Part shown: positions 16,338 through 24,139 of the stretch, piece by piece
How positions within the stretch are numbered: position 1 is the first letter of the stretch
Layout of the letters: the number at the start of each line of letters is the position of its first letter
DNA from: Nocardia thailandica NBRC 100428
GTDB lineage: Bacteria; Actinomycetota; Actinomycetes; Mycobacteriales; Mycobacteriaceae
Direction: 5' to 3'
Assembly (NCBI RefSeq): GCF_000308795.1
Contig: NZ_BAGK01000190.1
Span: 1-32,321, forward strand
DNA length: 32,321 nt
Notes under the pieces: model-generated
Told to the model about the DNA's origin: nothing
Databases searched by the model: none
What the model saw: only the letters and a program-made list of their open reading frames with translations
Translations under genes and position numbers: made by a program

Positions 16338-16409
16338 GAGCGCGCCAGCGCTCCACCAACACAGCCCCCAGCGCTCCACCAACACACTTCGAGCGCGCCG
16401 GCGCTCCAC
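16338..16409 (+). repeat. Short repeats with internal symmetry upstream of wbbL
   Basis: GAGCGCGCCRGCGCTCCAC occurs at 16338-16356 and 16391-16409 with one difference. Each copy contains the inverted pair GAGCGC...GCGCTC. CAGCGCTCCACCAACACA occurs exactly at 16346-16363 and 16369-16386. The array ends 4 nt before the putative wbbL -10. Confidence 0.8.
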
Positions 16410-16413
16410 GGAC

Positions 16414-16419
16414 TAAGCT
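16414..16419 (+). promoter_or_regulatory. Putative -10 element for leaderless wbbL transcript
   Basis: TAAGCT matches TAnnnT and lies 8 nt before GTG 16428, so transcription would begin at or next to the start codon. No ribosome-binding site is present upstream of the GTG, which agrees with a leaderless mRNA. No -35 is recognisable. Confidence 0.45.
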
Positions 16420-16427
16420 CGCCCGTC

Positions 16428-17324
16428 GTGAGCGCAGCCGACAATTCCGCACCCGCGAGCATCGCCGTCGTCACGGTGACCTACTCACCGGGCGAGCACC
16501 TGGAGCACTTCATCACCACGCTGGCGGACGCGACGAGTGAGAAGCCGCAGGTGATCCTGGCCGACAACGGGTCGACCGACGGCGTGCCGGAGCTGGTCGC
16601 GGACGCCAACGCGCACGTGACGCTGCTGCGCACCGGCGGCAACATCGGCTACGGCGGCGCCATCAACCGGGCGGTCGCCGAGATCGATCCCGCGATCGAG
16701 TTCGTGATCCTGGCCAATCCGGACATCCGCTGGGGTGTCGACTCGATCGACATCATGCTCGAGGCGGCGCGGCGCTGGCCGCGCGCGGGCGCGATCGGCC
16801 CGATGGTGCGCGAGCCCGACGGCAGCGTCTACCCCTCGGCGCGGCGGGTGCCCGGTCTGGCCGACGGCGCGGGCCACGCGATCCTCGGCTCGGTCTGGCC
16901 CGGCAACCCGTGGACGCGGCGCTACCGCCAGGAGAACGAGCAGGTCTCCGAGCGGGTGGTCGGCTGGCTGTCCGGTTCCTGCCTGCTGGTCCGGCGTGAG
17001 GCGTTCGACACCATCGACGGGTTCGATTCCCGCTACTTCATGTACATGGAGGACGTCGACTTCGGCGACCGCATGGGCCGGGCGGGCTGGCACAACGTGT
17101 TCGTGCCGGACGCCGAGGTCACCCACGCCAAGGGGCACGCCGCGGGCCGCAACCCCGAGCTCATGCTGCCCGCGCACCATGCGAGCGCCTACCGCTTCCA
17201 GGCCGACCGGCATCCGCACTGGTACCAGGCCCCGCTGCGGCTGGCGCTGCGTGCCGGACTTGCGGTGCGCTGCCGGATTGCGGTTCGATCGGCCCTGCGT
17301 GAGAAAGCGCGCACCGGCCAGTAG
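16428..17324 (+). CDS. wbbL: Family 2 rhamnosyltransferase of the arabinogalactan linkage unit
   Basis: 298 residues from GTG 16428. The GT-A glycosyltransferase fold starts at about residue 12 (IAVVTVTYSPGEHLEHFI) with ILADNGSTDG, GGNIGYGGAIN, the metal/nucleotide motif ANPD (96-99) and the acceptor-side YMEDVDFGDR. It is soluble or membrane-associated, with no signal peptide. It corresponds to mycobacterial WbbL (Rv3265c), which adds L-rhamnose from dTDP-rhamnose onto GlcNAc-PP-decaprenol to make the linker joining arabinogalactan to peptidoglycan. Its position after rmlD and before the mannose-1-phosphate guanylyltransferase gene matches M. tuberculosis. The 451-nt repeat-filled gap from rmlD suggests separate transcription; the next gene follows by 30 nt. 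Confidence 0.95.
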   Translation: MSAADNSAPASIAVVTVTYSPGEHLEHFITTLADATSEKPQVILADNGSTDGVPELVADANAHVTLLRTGGNIGYGGAINRAVAEIDPAIEFVILANPDIRWGVDSIDIMLEAARRWPRAGAIGPMVREPDGSVYPSARRVPGLADGAGHAILGSVWPGNPWTRRYRQENEQVSERVVGWLSGSCLLVRREAFDTIDGFDSRYFMYMEDVDFGDRMGRAGWHNVFVPDAEVTHAKGHAAGRNPELMLPAHHASAYRFQADRHPHWYQAPLRLALRAGLAVRCRIAVRSALREKARTGQ

Positions 17325-17354
17325 CGCCGGCCACCGACCCCAAGGAACTTACTG

Positions 17355-18434
17355 ATGGCAGGGAATCCAGGCACCGACGCGGTCATCCTCGTCGGCGGAC
17401 AGGGCACCCGGCTGCGGCCACTGACGCTCTCGGCGCCCAAGCCGATGCTGCCCACGGCCGGGCTGCCGTTCCTGACCCACCTGCTGGCCCGCATCGCCGA
17501 GGCCGGGATCACCCACGTCGTGCTCGGCACCTCCTTCAAGGCGGAGGTGTTCGAGGAGCACTTCGGCGACGGCGCCGACCTGGGTCTCGAGATCGAGTAC
17601 GTGACCGAGACCGAGCCGCTGGGCACCGGCGGCGGCATCCGCAACGTGCTGCCCAAGCTGCGCGCGGACAACATCATGGTGTTCAACGGCGACGTGCTCG
17701 GCGGCACCGACCTGGGCGCGATCCTCGACACCCACGAGTCGACCAACGCCGATGTCACCCTGCATCTGGTCCGCGTCGGTGACCCGCGCGCCTTCGGCTG
17801 CGTGCCGACCGACGAGAACGGCCGGGTGACGGCGTTCCTGGAGAAGACCCAGGACCCGCCGACCGACCAGATCAACGCCGGTTGCTACGTGTTCCGCCGC
17901 GAGTACATCGAGAAGATCCCCACCGGCCGCCCGGTCTCGGTGGAGCGCGAGGTGTTCCCCGCGCTGCTGGCCGAGGGCGCGCACGTGCAGGGCCACGTCG
18001 ACTCCTCGTACTGGCGCGACATGGGCACCCCCGAGGACTTCGTGCGCGGCTCGGCCGACCTGGTCCGCGGCATCGCCCCGTCGCCCGCCCTGCCCGGGCA
18101 GCGCGGCGAGTCCCTGGTCCATCAGGGGGCCGGTGTCGCCCCCGGTGCCCTGCTGATCGGCGGCACCGTGGTCGGCCGCGGCGCCGAGATCGGCGCGGGC
18201 GCGCGCCTGGACGGCGCGGTGATCTTCGACGGCGCCGTCGTGGAGGCGGGCGCCACCGTGGAACGCTCCATCGTCGGCTTCGGTGCCCGCATCGGCCCCC
18301 GCGCCCTGGTCCGCGACGGCGTCATCGGCGACGGCGCCAACATCGGCGCCCGCTGCGAACTCCTCCGCGGCGCCCGCGTCTGGCCCGGCGTCACCATCCC
18401 CGACGGCGGCATCCGCTTCTCCACCGACGTCTGA
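17355..18434 (+). CDS. manB: Mannose-1-phosphate guanylyltransferase (GDP-mannose pyrophosphorylase)
   Basis: 359 residues from ATG 17355 with AAGGAAC 8 nt upstream. The nucleotidyltransferase domain is at about 8-235: VGGQGTRLRPLT signature (13-24), KPMLP, ETEPLGTGGGIRN, FNGDVL and FLEKTQ. A left-handed beta-helix follows at about 255-355, with hexapeptide-like steps (VVGRGAEIGAGARL, GARIGPRALV). It makes GDP-mannose from mannose-1-phosphate and GTP, the mannose donor for lipoarabinomannan, PIMs and glycoproteins. Assignment as the guanylyl rather than the glucose/dTDP enzyme rests on synteny with Rv3264c, named manB (also manC) in the literature. It converges on the carboxylesterase with 23 nt between. 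Confidence 0.9.
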   Translation: MAGNPGTDAVILVGGQGTRLRPLTLSAPKPMLPTAGLPFLTHLLARIAEAGITHVVLGTSFKAEVFEEHFGDGADLGLEIEYVTETEPLGTGGGIRNVLPKLRADNIMVFNGDVLGGTDLGAILDTHESTNADVTLHLVRVGDPRAFGCVPTDENGRVTAFLEKTQDPPTDQINAGCYVFRREYIEKIPTGRPVSVEREVFPALLAEGAHVQGHVDSSYWRDMGTPEDFVRGSADLVRGIAPSPALPGQRGESLVHQGAGVAPGALLIGGTVVGRGAEIGAGARLDGAVIFDGAVVEAGATVERSIVGFGARIGPRALVRDGVIGDGANIGARCELLRGARVWPGVTIPDGGIRFSTDV

Positions 18435-18457
18435 CACGGCCGGTCGGCGACCCCGTC

Positions 18458-20035
18458 TCAGCTGAAGCCCACCGCCTGGTCGCCCCAGGCGGTGTGGAGG
18501 TCGGCGTCGGGGTTGTCGACCACGTGGTCGATGGCGTCGATGAGCAGGGTGGTGCGGGTCTCGGGGCGGTATTGGGGCCAGTGTTTCGAGCCGTCGAGGG
18601 CGGCGGGGACGCCGTGTTCGGCGAAGGCGAGCCAGCGGCGCTGGACGCGGCCGGAGACGGCGACGGCCACCTTGCGGCCGCCGAGCCAGAAGGTCGGGTC
18701 GACGTTGAGGGTGCCGAAATTGCCGAAGACGTACGGTAATTCGGTGGCGTGGCCCGCGCCGACGCGGGCGGCGCGCAGCATGGGCGTCGCGTAGTCGAAG
18801 CGGTACATCCAGGTCGGCGAGTGCTGGGCGTGCCCCTCGGCGACCCAGGCGGCGGGCATCCGGAAGGCCGCGTCGGTGGACATCGCGAGCGCTCCCCGGG
18901 TGGTGGCGAGATCCGGGTAGGCGGAGGTGATCTCGGCGATGCGTTCGGCGGCCATCTCCGGATGCGCGGCGGCGACGTCGCGGAGCATGGTGTTCACCGC
19001 GTCGGGGGTGACCGGCATGATCGGCGAGCGCAGCACCCGGAACAGCGATGCCTCGTCGCGGTTGGTGCCGATGAGCAGGGGGACCCGGTGCGAGAGCCCC
19101 CGCTGGAAGCGGTCGATGGGGAACTCCGGCAGCAGGTCGCCGTCGACGACGGGGGCGGCGGCGAGGCGGCCGGGTTCGTTGACCGGGATCTCGTCGAGCA
19201 GGACCCCGCCGACCTCGGCGAGCCGTTCGACGGGCAGGTCGAGCAGTTCGCCCGCGCGTTCGGGGGTGAGTTCCAGCAGTTCCAGATAGCGCAGCGCGAT
19301 GCCCGCGGCCCGTTCCTGGCCGAAAACCGTGGTGGCGGGCGGACTCTGGGCGATGGCCTTGTGGAAAAGGCCCTCGGCGCGTGGGGAGGTCAGCAGGGCG
19401 GTGACGCAGCCCGCGCCGGAGGACTCCCCGAAGACGGTGACGTTGCCCGGGTCCCCGCCGAAGGCGGCGATGTTGTCGCGGACCCACTCCAGGGCGGCGA
19501 TCTGGTCGTGCAACCCGAGGTTGGGCGTGAATTCCGGCCCGAGCGAGGACAGGTCGAGGAAGCCGAGCACGCCGAGGCGGTAGTTCACCGAGACCACGAC
19601 CATGTCGCCGGTCTCGGCGAGTCTGCGCCCGTCGTAGATGGTCTGGGCCGCGGTGCCCAGGCAGTAGGCGCCGCCGTGCAGCCACACCATGACCGGCCGC
19701 GGTTCGGTGTCGGGGGCGGGCAGCCGGGGCGACCACACGTTCACCCACAGGCAGTCCTCGCCCATCTGCAGGTCCGAGTCGACGGGGACCATGGCCCCCA
19801 TGGCCTGCGGGGCGATGTCGCCGAAGACCGCGCAGTCGCGCACGCCGTCCCACGGCTCGGGCGGGCGCGGCCGGGCGAAGCGGTGCTTGCCGCTGGGCGC
19901 GGCGGCGTAGGGAATGCTGCGCCACACCGCGATCGGGCCGTCCCAGATCCCGGCGACGCTGCCCGCCGCGGTGTGGGCGAGGGGTTCGGACTCCGCCGCG
20001 GACACGACGGGATCGGTTTCGGATCCGGTGCTCAT
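18458..20035 (-). CDS. Type-B carboxylesterase
   Basis: 525 residues from ATG 20035, chosen because GCAGGAGGTG lies 5-6 nt upstream; an in-frame upstream start lacks this. Alpha/beta-hydrolase of the carboxylesterase/p-nitrobenzyl-esterase family: oxyanion hole HGGAY (120-124), nucleophile Ser205 in FGESSGAG, acid Glu328 in GTNRDEASLF and catalytic His429 in GAGHATELPYVFGNF. EDCLWVNVW and FGGDPGNVTVFGES are family hallmarks. There is no signal peptide, so it is cytoplasmic. It hydrolyses carboxylic esters; the physiological substrate is unknown. It lies 345 nt downstream of the ABC exporter on the same strand and probably has its own promoter, so it need not belong to the monooxygenase operon. 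Confidence 0.95.
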   Translation of the reverse strand: MSTGSETDPVVSAAESEPLAHTAAGSVAGIWDGPIAVWRSIPYAAAPSGKHRFARPRPPEPWDGVRDCAVFGDIAPQAMGAMVPVDSDLQMGEDCLWVNVWSPRLPAPDTEPRPVMVWLHGGAYCLGTAAQTIYDGRRLAETGDMVVVSVNYRLGVLGFLDLSSLGPEFTPNLGLHDQIAALEWVRDNIAAFGGDPGNVTVFGESSGAGCVTALLTSPRAEGLFHKAIAQSPPATTVFGQERAAGIALRYLELLELTPERAGELLDLPVERLAEVGGVLLDEIPVNEPGRLAAAPVVDGDLLPEFPIDRFQRGLSHRVPLLIGTNRDEASLFRVLRSPIMPVTPDAVNTMLRDVAAAHPEMAAERIAEITSAYPDLATTRGALAMSTDAAFRMPAAWVAEGHAQHSPTWMYRFDYATPMLRAARVGAGHATELPYVFGNFGTLNVDPTFWLGGRKVAVAVSGRVQRRWLAFAEHGVPAALDGSKHWPQYRPETRTTLLIDAIDHVVDNPDADLHTAWGDQAVGFS

Positions 20036-20380
20036 GCCACACCTCCTGCGCCACGCGATCGGCAGGGGTTTCTGCGTGGTTGCTCCCACCGATCGCAGTA
20101 CTCGAAAGACCTGACATCAGAGTACGTGCGACGGCTGACAATCCCATCTCGACTCGACATAACCGCAGGTAACGGTAACTATCGGGGAGGGGAACGGCGG
20201 GCGAAGTGGCCTCGGTCACGCGGGTGACGGCCCGGCATCGCGCGGCGGGCACGGGGGCACAGGCGCCCGGGGAGCGAACCCCGTTGTCCGTCCACCGGAC
20301 ACCCGAACCCACGGTAGCCGACAGTGTGCTGGAACACACGCACGTGACCGCGGCGCGCTGCGATCGCGATCATCCGGTGA
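20036..20380 (-). promoter_or_regulatory. 345-nt intergenic region upstream of carboxylesterase
   Basis: No gene is supported here. On the minus strand TACTCT (20124-20119) is a possible -10 for the esterase, giving a leader of about 75-80 nt that ends in the strong ribosome-binding site. No convincing -35 accompanies it. Around 20159-20179 lie two adjacent GGTAAC copies and the near-symmetrical TAACCGCAGGTAACGGT, a weak operator candidate. The palindrome GGTGATCACC (20376-20385) covers the stop codon of the exporter gene. Confidence 0.4.
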
Positions 20381-23300
20381 TCACCCGGAGCGGGCCACCC
20401 GCTCCGCGTCCGCGCCCACGTACGCCGCCCACAGGTCCCGGTACGGGCCCTCGACGGCGACGAGGTCGGCGTGCCTGCCGACCTGGAGCAGGCGCCCCCG
20501 GCCGACCACCGCGATCAGGTCGGCGTCGGCGGCGGTGGCCAGCCGGTGCGCGACGACGATCGTGGTGCGGCCCGCGGTGAGCACGTCGACCGCGGCCCGC
20601 ACCCGCGCCTCGGTGGCCAGATCGAGGGAGGCGGTCGCCTCGTCGAGGATGAGGATGTCCGGGTCGACGAGCTGCGCGCGGGCCAGGGCGAGCAACTGCC
20701 GCTGACCGGCCGACAGGCTGCGCCCGTGTGCGCCGATCGGCTGGTGGTATCCGTGCTCGAGCGCGGCGATCATCTCGTGCGCGCCGACCGCCCGCGCCGC
20801 CCACTCGATGTCGGCCGGGCTCGCGTCGGGCCTGCCGTAGGCGATGGCCTCGCGCACGGTGTCGCCGAACAGGAACGGCTCCTGGGGGACGACCCCGAGC
20901 CTGCGGCGGAAGTCGCGCAGCGCGTAGCGGCGGATGTCGACTCCGTCGACCAGCACGGCGCCGGCGGTCGGGTCGTAGTAGCGGGCGAGCAGTTTCACCA
21001 GCGTGGACTTGCCCGCCCCGGTCTCGCCGACCAGCGCCACCTTCTGGCCCGGCTCGATGCGCAGGTTCACCCCGTCGAGGACGGGCGCGCCCGCCCGCGA
21101 GTAGGCGAAGGTCAGGTCGCGCACCTCGATGGCGCCGTCGAGTTCGGCCACCGGCAGCGGGTCCGCGGCCTCGGGGGTGTCGACCGGCGTCCGCAGCAGG
21201 TCGCCGATGCGGTCGACGCCGACCGCCGCCTGCTGGTAGCTGTCGAAGACCTGCGAGAGCTGCTGGATCGGGGAGAACAGCAGCTCGACGTACAGGAGGA
21301 AGGCGATCAGGGTCCCCGCGGTGAGCGTGGCGTCGCGGACCTGGCCGACACCGACCGCCAGCACGGCGGCGGTGGCCAGCACCGACATCAGCTCGATGCC
21401 GGGGAAGAAGACCGCCATGAGTTTCTGGCTGCGCAGCCGCGCGTCCCGGTAGGCCCACGACCGCCGCTCGAACTCGGCCCGGTTGACCGCCTCGCGCCGG
21501 AAGGCCTGCGTGACGACGATGGTGTCGACGTTCTCCTGCAGGTAGGCGTTGACCGAGCTGACCCGTTCGCGGGCGAGGTTGTAGGCGGGCACCGAGGCCC
21601 GCCGGAACGCGAGCGTCGCCACCACCAGGATCGGCAGCAGCGCCAGCACGACCACGGCGAGCCCGGCGTCGATGACCAGCAGCGCGATCACGACGCCGCC
21701 GATGGTGACGGTGCTGGTGAGCGCGGTGGCCAGGCCGGTCTGCAGGAAGGCCGAGAGGCCGTCCACGTCGGTGGTCATCCTGGTCATGATGCGGCCGCCG
21801 AGTTCGCGCTCGTAGTACTGCAGGCCGAGGCGCTGCAGCTGCGCGAAGGTCTTGACCCGCAGGCCGTAGAGCAGCCGCTCCCCGGCCTGCCCGGTGACGC
21901 GCACCTGGGCGACGCCGATCGCCCAGTCGGCCACCACGACGGTCAGCGCGCCCGCGGCGGCCACCAGCAGCACGTCCTCGGCGCCCGCGAGGACGCCGTG
22001 GTCGATGCCGTAGCGGACCAGGAACGGGATGAGGACCTGGGCGAGCGCGTCCAGGCCGACCAGGCCGAGCCCGGCCAGCAGCGGCCAGGTGAACGGGCGC
22101 AGCAGCCGGGCCAGGGAGAACGCGGTGTCGGGGGTGTGCGAGAAGGACCGGTCGACCTCGGGTTCCCCGGTGACGGGCGGGAGCCGGTCGATGAGCCGCG
22201 CGATGTCGCCGCTGGGCGGGGCGCTCGACATCATGCCGCCGCCCGCCCCGGCGTTGCCGCCGCCCGCGGGCGCGCCCGCCGCGCGCCGGGCGAAGGCCCG
22301 GGCGAGGTGCTCCATGGTGCGCGCGTCATCGTCGTCGCCGACGTCGGGGGCGACCCAGAGCGCTTCGGTGGCCCGCGCGGGCGGCGCGAGGGCACCGTCG
22401 CCGATGCCCTCGACCTCGGGCGGGGTGAACAGGGCGCGGAACAGCTCGCCGGAGCGCTGGAGTTCGGCCAGTGTGCCGAGTTCGGCGACGCGTCCGCCGT
22501 CGAGCACGGCGACCCGGTCGGCCAGCGCGAGGGTGGACAGGCGGTGCGCGACGACGAGGGTGGTGCGACCGCGGACCTCGGCGGCGATGCGCCGGTAGAT
22601 GACCTCCTCCACCTGGGCGTCGATGGCCGAGGTCGCGTCGTCGAGGACCAGCACGGGCGCGTCGGTGAGCAGGGCGCGGGCCAGGGCGATGCGCTGGCGC
22701 TGGCCGCCCGAGAGCCGTTGGCCGCGTTCGCCGATGGTGGTGTCGAGCCCGTCGGGCAGGCGCGCGACGAACTCGTCGGCGGCGGCCAGGTACAGCGCGT
22801 GGCGGACCTCGTCGTCGCTCGCGCCGGGCCTGCCGTAGGCGACGTTGGCCCGCACGGTGTCGGCCATGAGGTGGGCGTCCTCGAAGACCACGGCCACCCG
22901 CGCGCGCAGGTCCGGCAGGGCGCGGGTGTCCACGCCGTCGAACAGGACGCTGCCCGCGTCGGGTTCGAGCAGCAGCGGCAGCAGGTGCACCAGCACGGAC
23001 TTGCCCGTACCCGCCCCGCCCGCGACGGCGACGGTCTCGCCCGCGCCGATGGTCAGGTCGAGCCCGGAGAGCACCGGCTCGTCGCCGAACCCAAAACGCA
23101 CCGAGCGGAACTCGACCGACGGCGGAGCCTCCGGTCGCGGCGCGGACCCGCCCGCGCCGTGCGGGCCGCCCTCGTCACCGGATGCCGCGGGGGCGGGCGC
23201 GTCGATGACCTCGCGCACCCGGTCCAGCGAGGCCTTGCCCTGCTGGCTGACGGTGAGCAGCATGGAGAACTGCCGCACCGGCCCGACGAACGCGCCGAGG

Positions 23301-24139
23301 TAGGTCATGAACGCCAGGAAGGTGCCGAGGGTGACCGACTGGTTCAGCGCCAGCAGGCCCCCCGCGATCAGCACCAGCGCCTGCCCGGCGGCGGGCACGG
23401 CCTGCACGGCCGGGGCGAACCGGCTGGTGATCCGCGCGACGCGCAACCGGGACCGGTAGAGCGCCCTGGCGTGCCCGGCGAGGCGGTCGAGTTCGGTGTC
23501 CTCCTGGCCGAAGCCCTTGACCACCCGCACCCCGGCGACCGCCGCCTCCACCTGCATGGCGACCTCGGCGGCGCGGGCCTGGGCGTCCCAGTTGGCGGGG
23601 AACAGCTCGCGCTGGCTGCGCCGCGTGATGATCCACAGCGCGGGCAGCACCAGCAGCGCGATCACGGTGAGCGCGGGCGACATGACCGCCATCAGGGCCA
23701 GCGCCGCGATCAGCAGGGCGACGTTGCCGGTCACCATGGGGATCAGCTGCAGGAACATCTGGATGAGGGTGACGTCGGTGATGGCCCGGCTGACGACCTG
23801 GCCGGTCCGCAGCTGGGCCTGCTCGCGGCCCGAGAGCCGTAGCAGGGCCGCGAACAGGTCGCGGCGCAGGTCGTGCTGGACCCCGAGCGAGAGCTCCGAG
23901 GAGGCGGCCCGGCGCGCGTAGGACGCGCCGAACCGGGCCGCGCCGAGCGCCACCAGCGCCGCCACCCAGGGCGCGACCGAGGCGGCCGTGACCGACAGGG
24001 TGTCGACCACGTGCCGCACGATCAGCGGCAGCGCCGCGGTGAGCAGGGCGGCCGCCAGCGCGCCGAGGTAGCCGATCAGCACCAGCCGCCGATGCCGCAG
24101 ACATCGGCGGACCAGGTACCGGATCCACTCCGGGATCAT
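20381..24139 (-). CDS. Fused two-half ABC exporter (permease-ATPase x2), asymmetric ATP sites
   Basis: 1252 residues from ATG 24139 (MIPEWIRYL). Order: membrane domain 1 (about 20-300), ATPase 1 (about 340-575), acidic/Gly-rich linker (about 576-670), membrane domain 2 (about 680-970), ATPase 2 (about 1000-1245). ATPase 1 has Walker A GGAGTGKS (374-381), LSGGQ (476-480), but Asp501 where the catalytic Glu should be and Glu420 where the Q-loop Gln should be. ATPase 2 has GETGAGKS (1038-1045), Gln1086, LSAGQ (1142-1146) and Glu1167. So one ATP site is degenerate and one is competent, as in heterodimeric exporters. The layout resembles mycobacterial Rv0194, a multidrug exporter. The start overlaps the monooxygenase stop (ATGA), linking export to that operon. 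Confidence 0.94.
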   Translation of the reverse strand: MIPEWIRYLVRRCLRHRRLVLIGYLGALAAALLTAALPLIVRHVVDTLSVTAASVAPWVAALVALGAARFGASYARRAASSELSLGVQHDLRRDLFAALLRLSGREQAQLRTGQVVSRAITDVTLIQMFLQLIPMVTGNVALLIAALALMAVMSPALTVIALLVLPALWIITRRSQRELFPANWDAQARAAEVAMQVEAAVAGVRVVKGFGQEDTELDRLAGHARALYRSRLRVARITSRFAPAVQAVPAAGQALVLIAGGLLALNQSVTLGTFLAFMTYLGAFVGPVRQFSMLLTVSQQGKASLDRVREVIDAPAPAASGDEGGPHGAGGSAPRPEAPPSVEFRSVRFGFGDEPVLSGLDLTIGAGETVAVAGGAGTGKSVLVHLLPLLLEPDAGSVLFDGVDTRALPDLRARVAVVFEDAHLMADTVRANVAYGRPGASDDEVRHALYLAAADEFVARLPDGLDTTIGERGQRLSGGQRQRIALARALLTDAPVLVLDDATSAIDAQVEEVIYRRIAAEVRGRTTLVVAHRLSTLALADRVAVLDGGRVAELGTLAELQRSGELFRALFTPPEVEGIGDGALAPPARATEALWVAPDVGDDDDARTMEHLARAFARRAAGAPAGGGNAGAGGGMMSSAPPSGDIARLIDRLPPVTGEPEVDRSFSHTPDTAFSLARLLRPFTWPLLAGLGLVGLDALAQVLIPFLVRYGIDHGVLAGAEDVLLVAAAGALTVVVADWAIGVAQVRVTGQAGERLLYGLRVKTFAQLQRLGLQYYERELGGRIMTRMTTDVDGLSAFLQTGLATALTSTVTIGGVVIALLVIDAGLAVVVLALLPILVVATLAFRRASVPAYNLARERVSSVNAYLQENVDTIVVTQAFRREAVNRAEFERRSWAYRDARLRSQKLMAVFFPGIELMSVLATAAVLAVGVGQVRDATLTAGTLIAFLLYVELLFSPIQQLSQVFDSYQQAAVGVDRIGDLLRTPVDTPEAADPLPVAELDGAIEVRDLTFAYSRAGAPVLDGVNLRIEPGQKVALVGETGAGKSTLVKLLARYYDPTAGAVLVDGVDIRRYALRDFRRRLGVVPQEPFLFGDTVREAIAYGRPDASPADIEWAARAVGAHEMIAALEHGYHQPIGAHGRSLSAGQRQLLALARAQLVDPDILILDEATASLDLATEARVRAAVDVLTAGRTTIVVAHRLATAADADLIAVVGRGRLLQVGRHADLVAVEGPYRDLWAAYVGADAERVARSG

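Noticed and set aside
15044..16474. Minus-strand open frame spanning rmlD and the repeat region
   Set aside because: It covers the RmlD gene in antisense and the repeats; the translation is low-complexity Gly/Arg/Val/Cys text with no recognisable domain.
20471..23842. Long plus-strand open frame opposite the ABC exporter
   Set aside because: It is a composition artefact opposite a gene with complete Walker, signature and membrane features.
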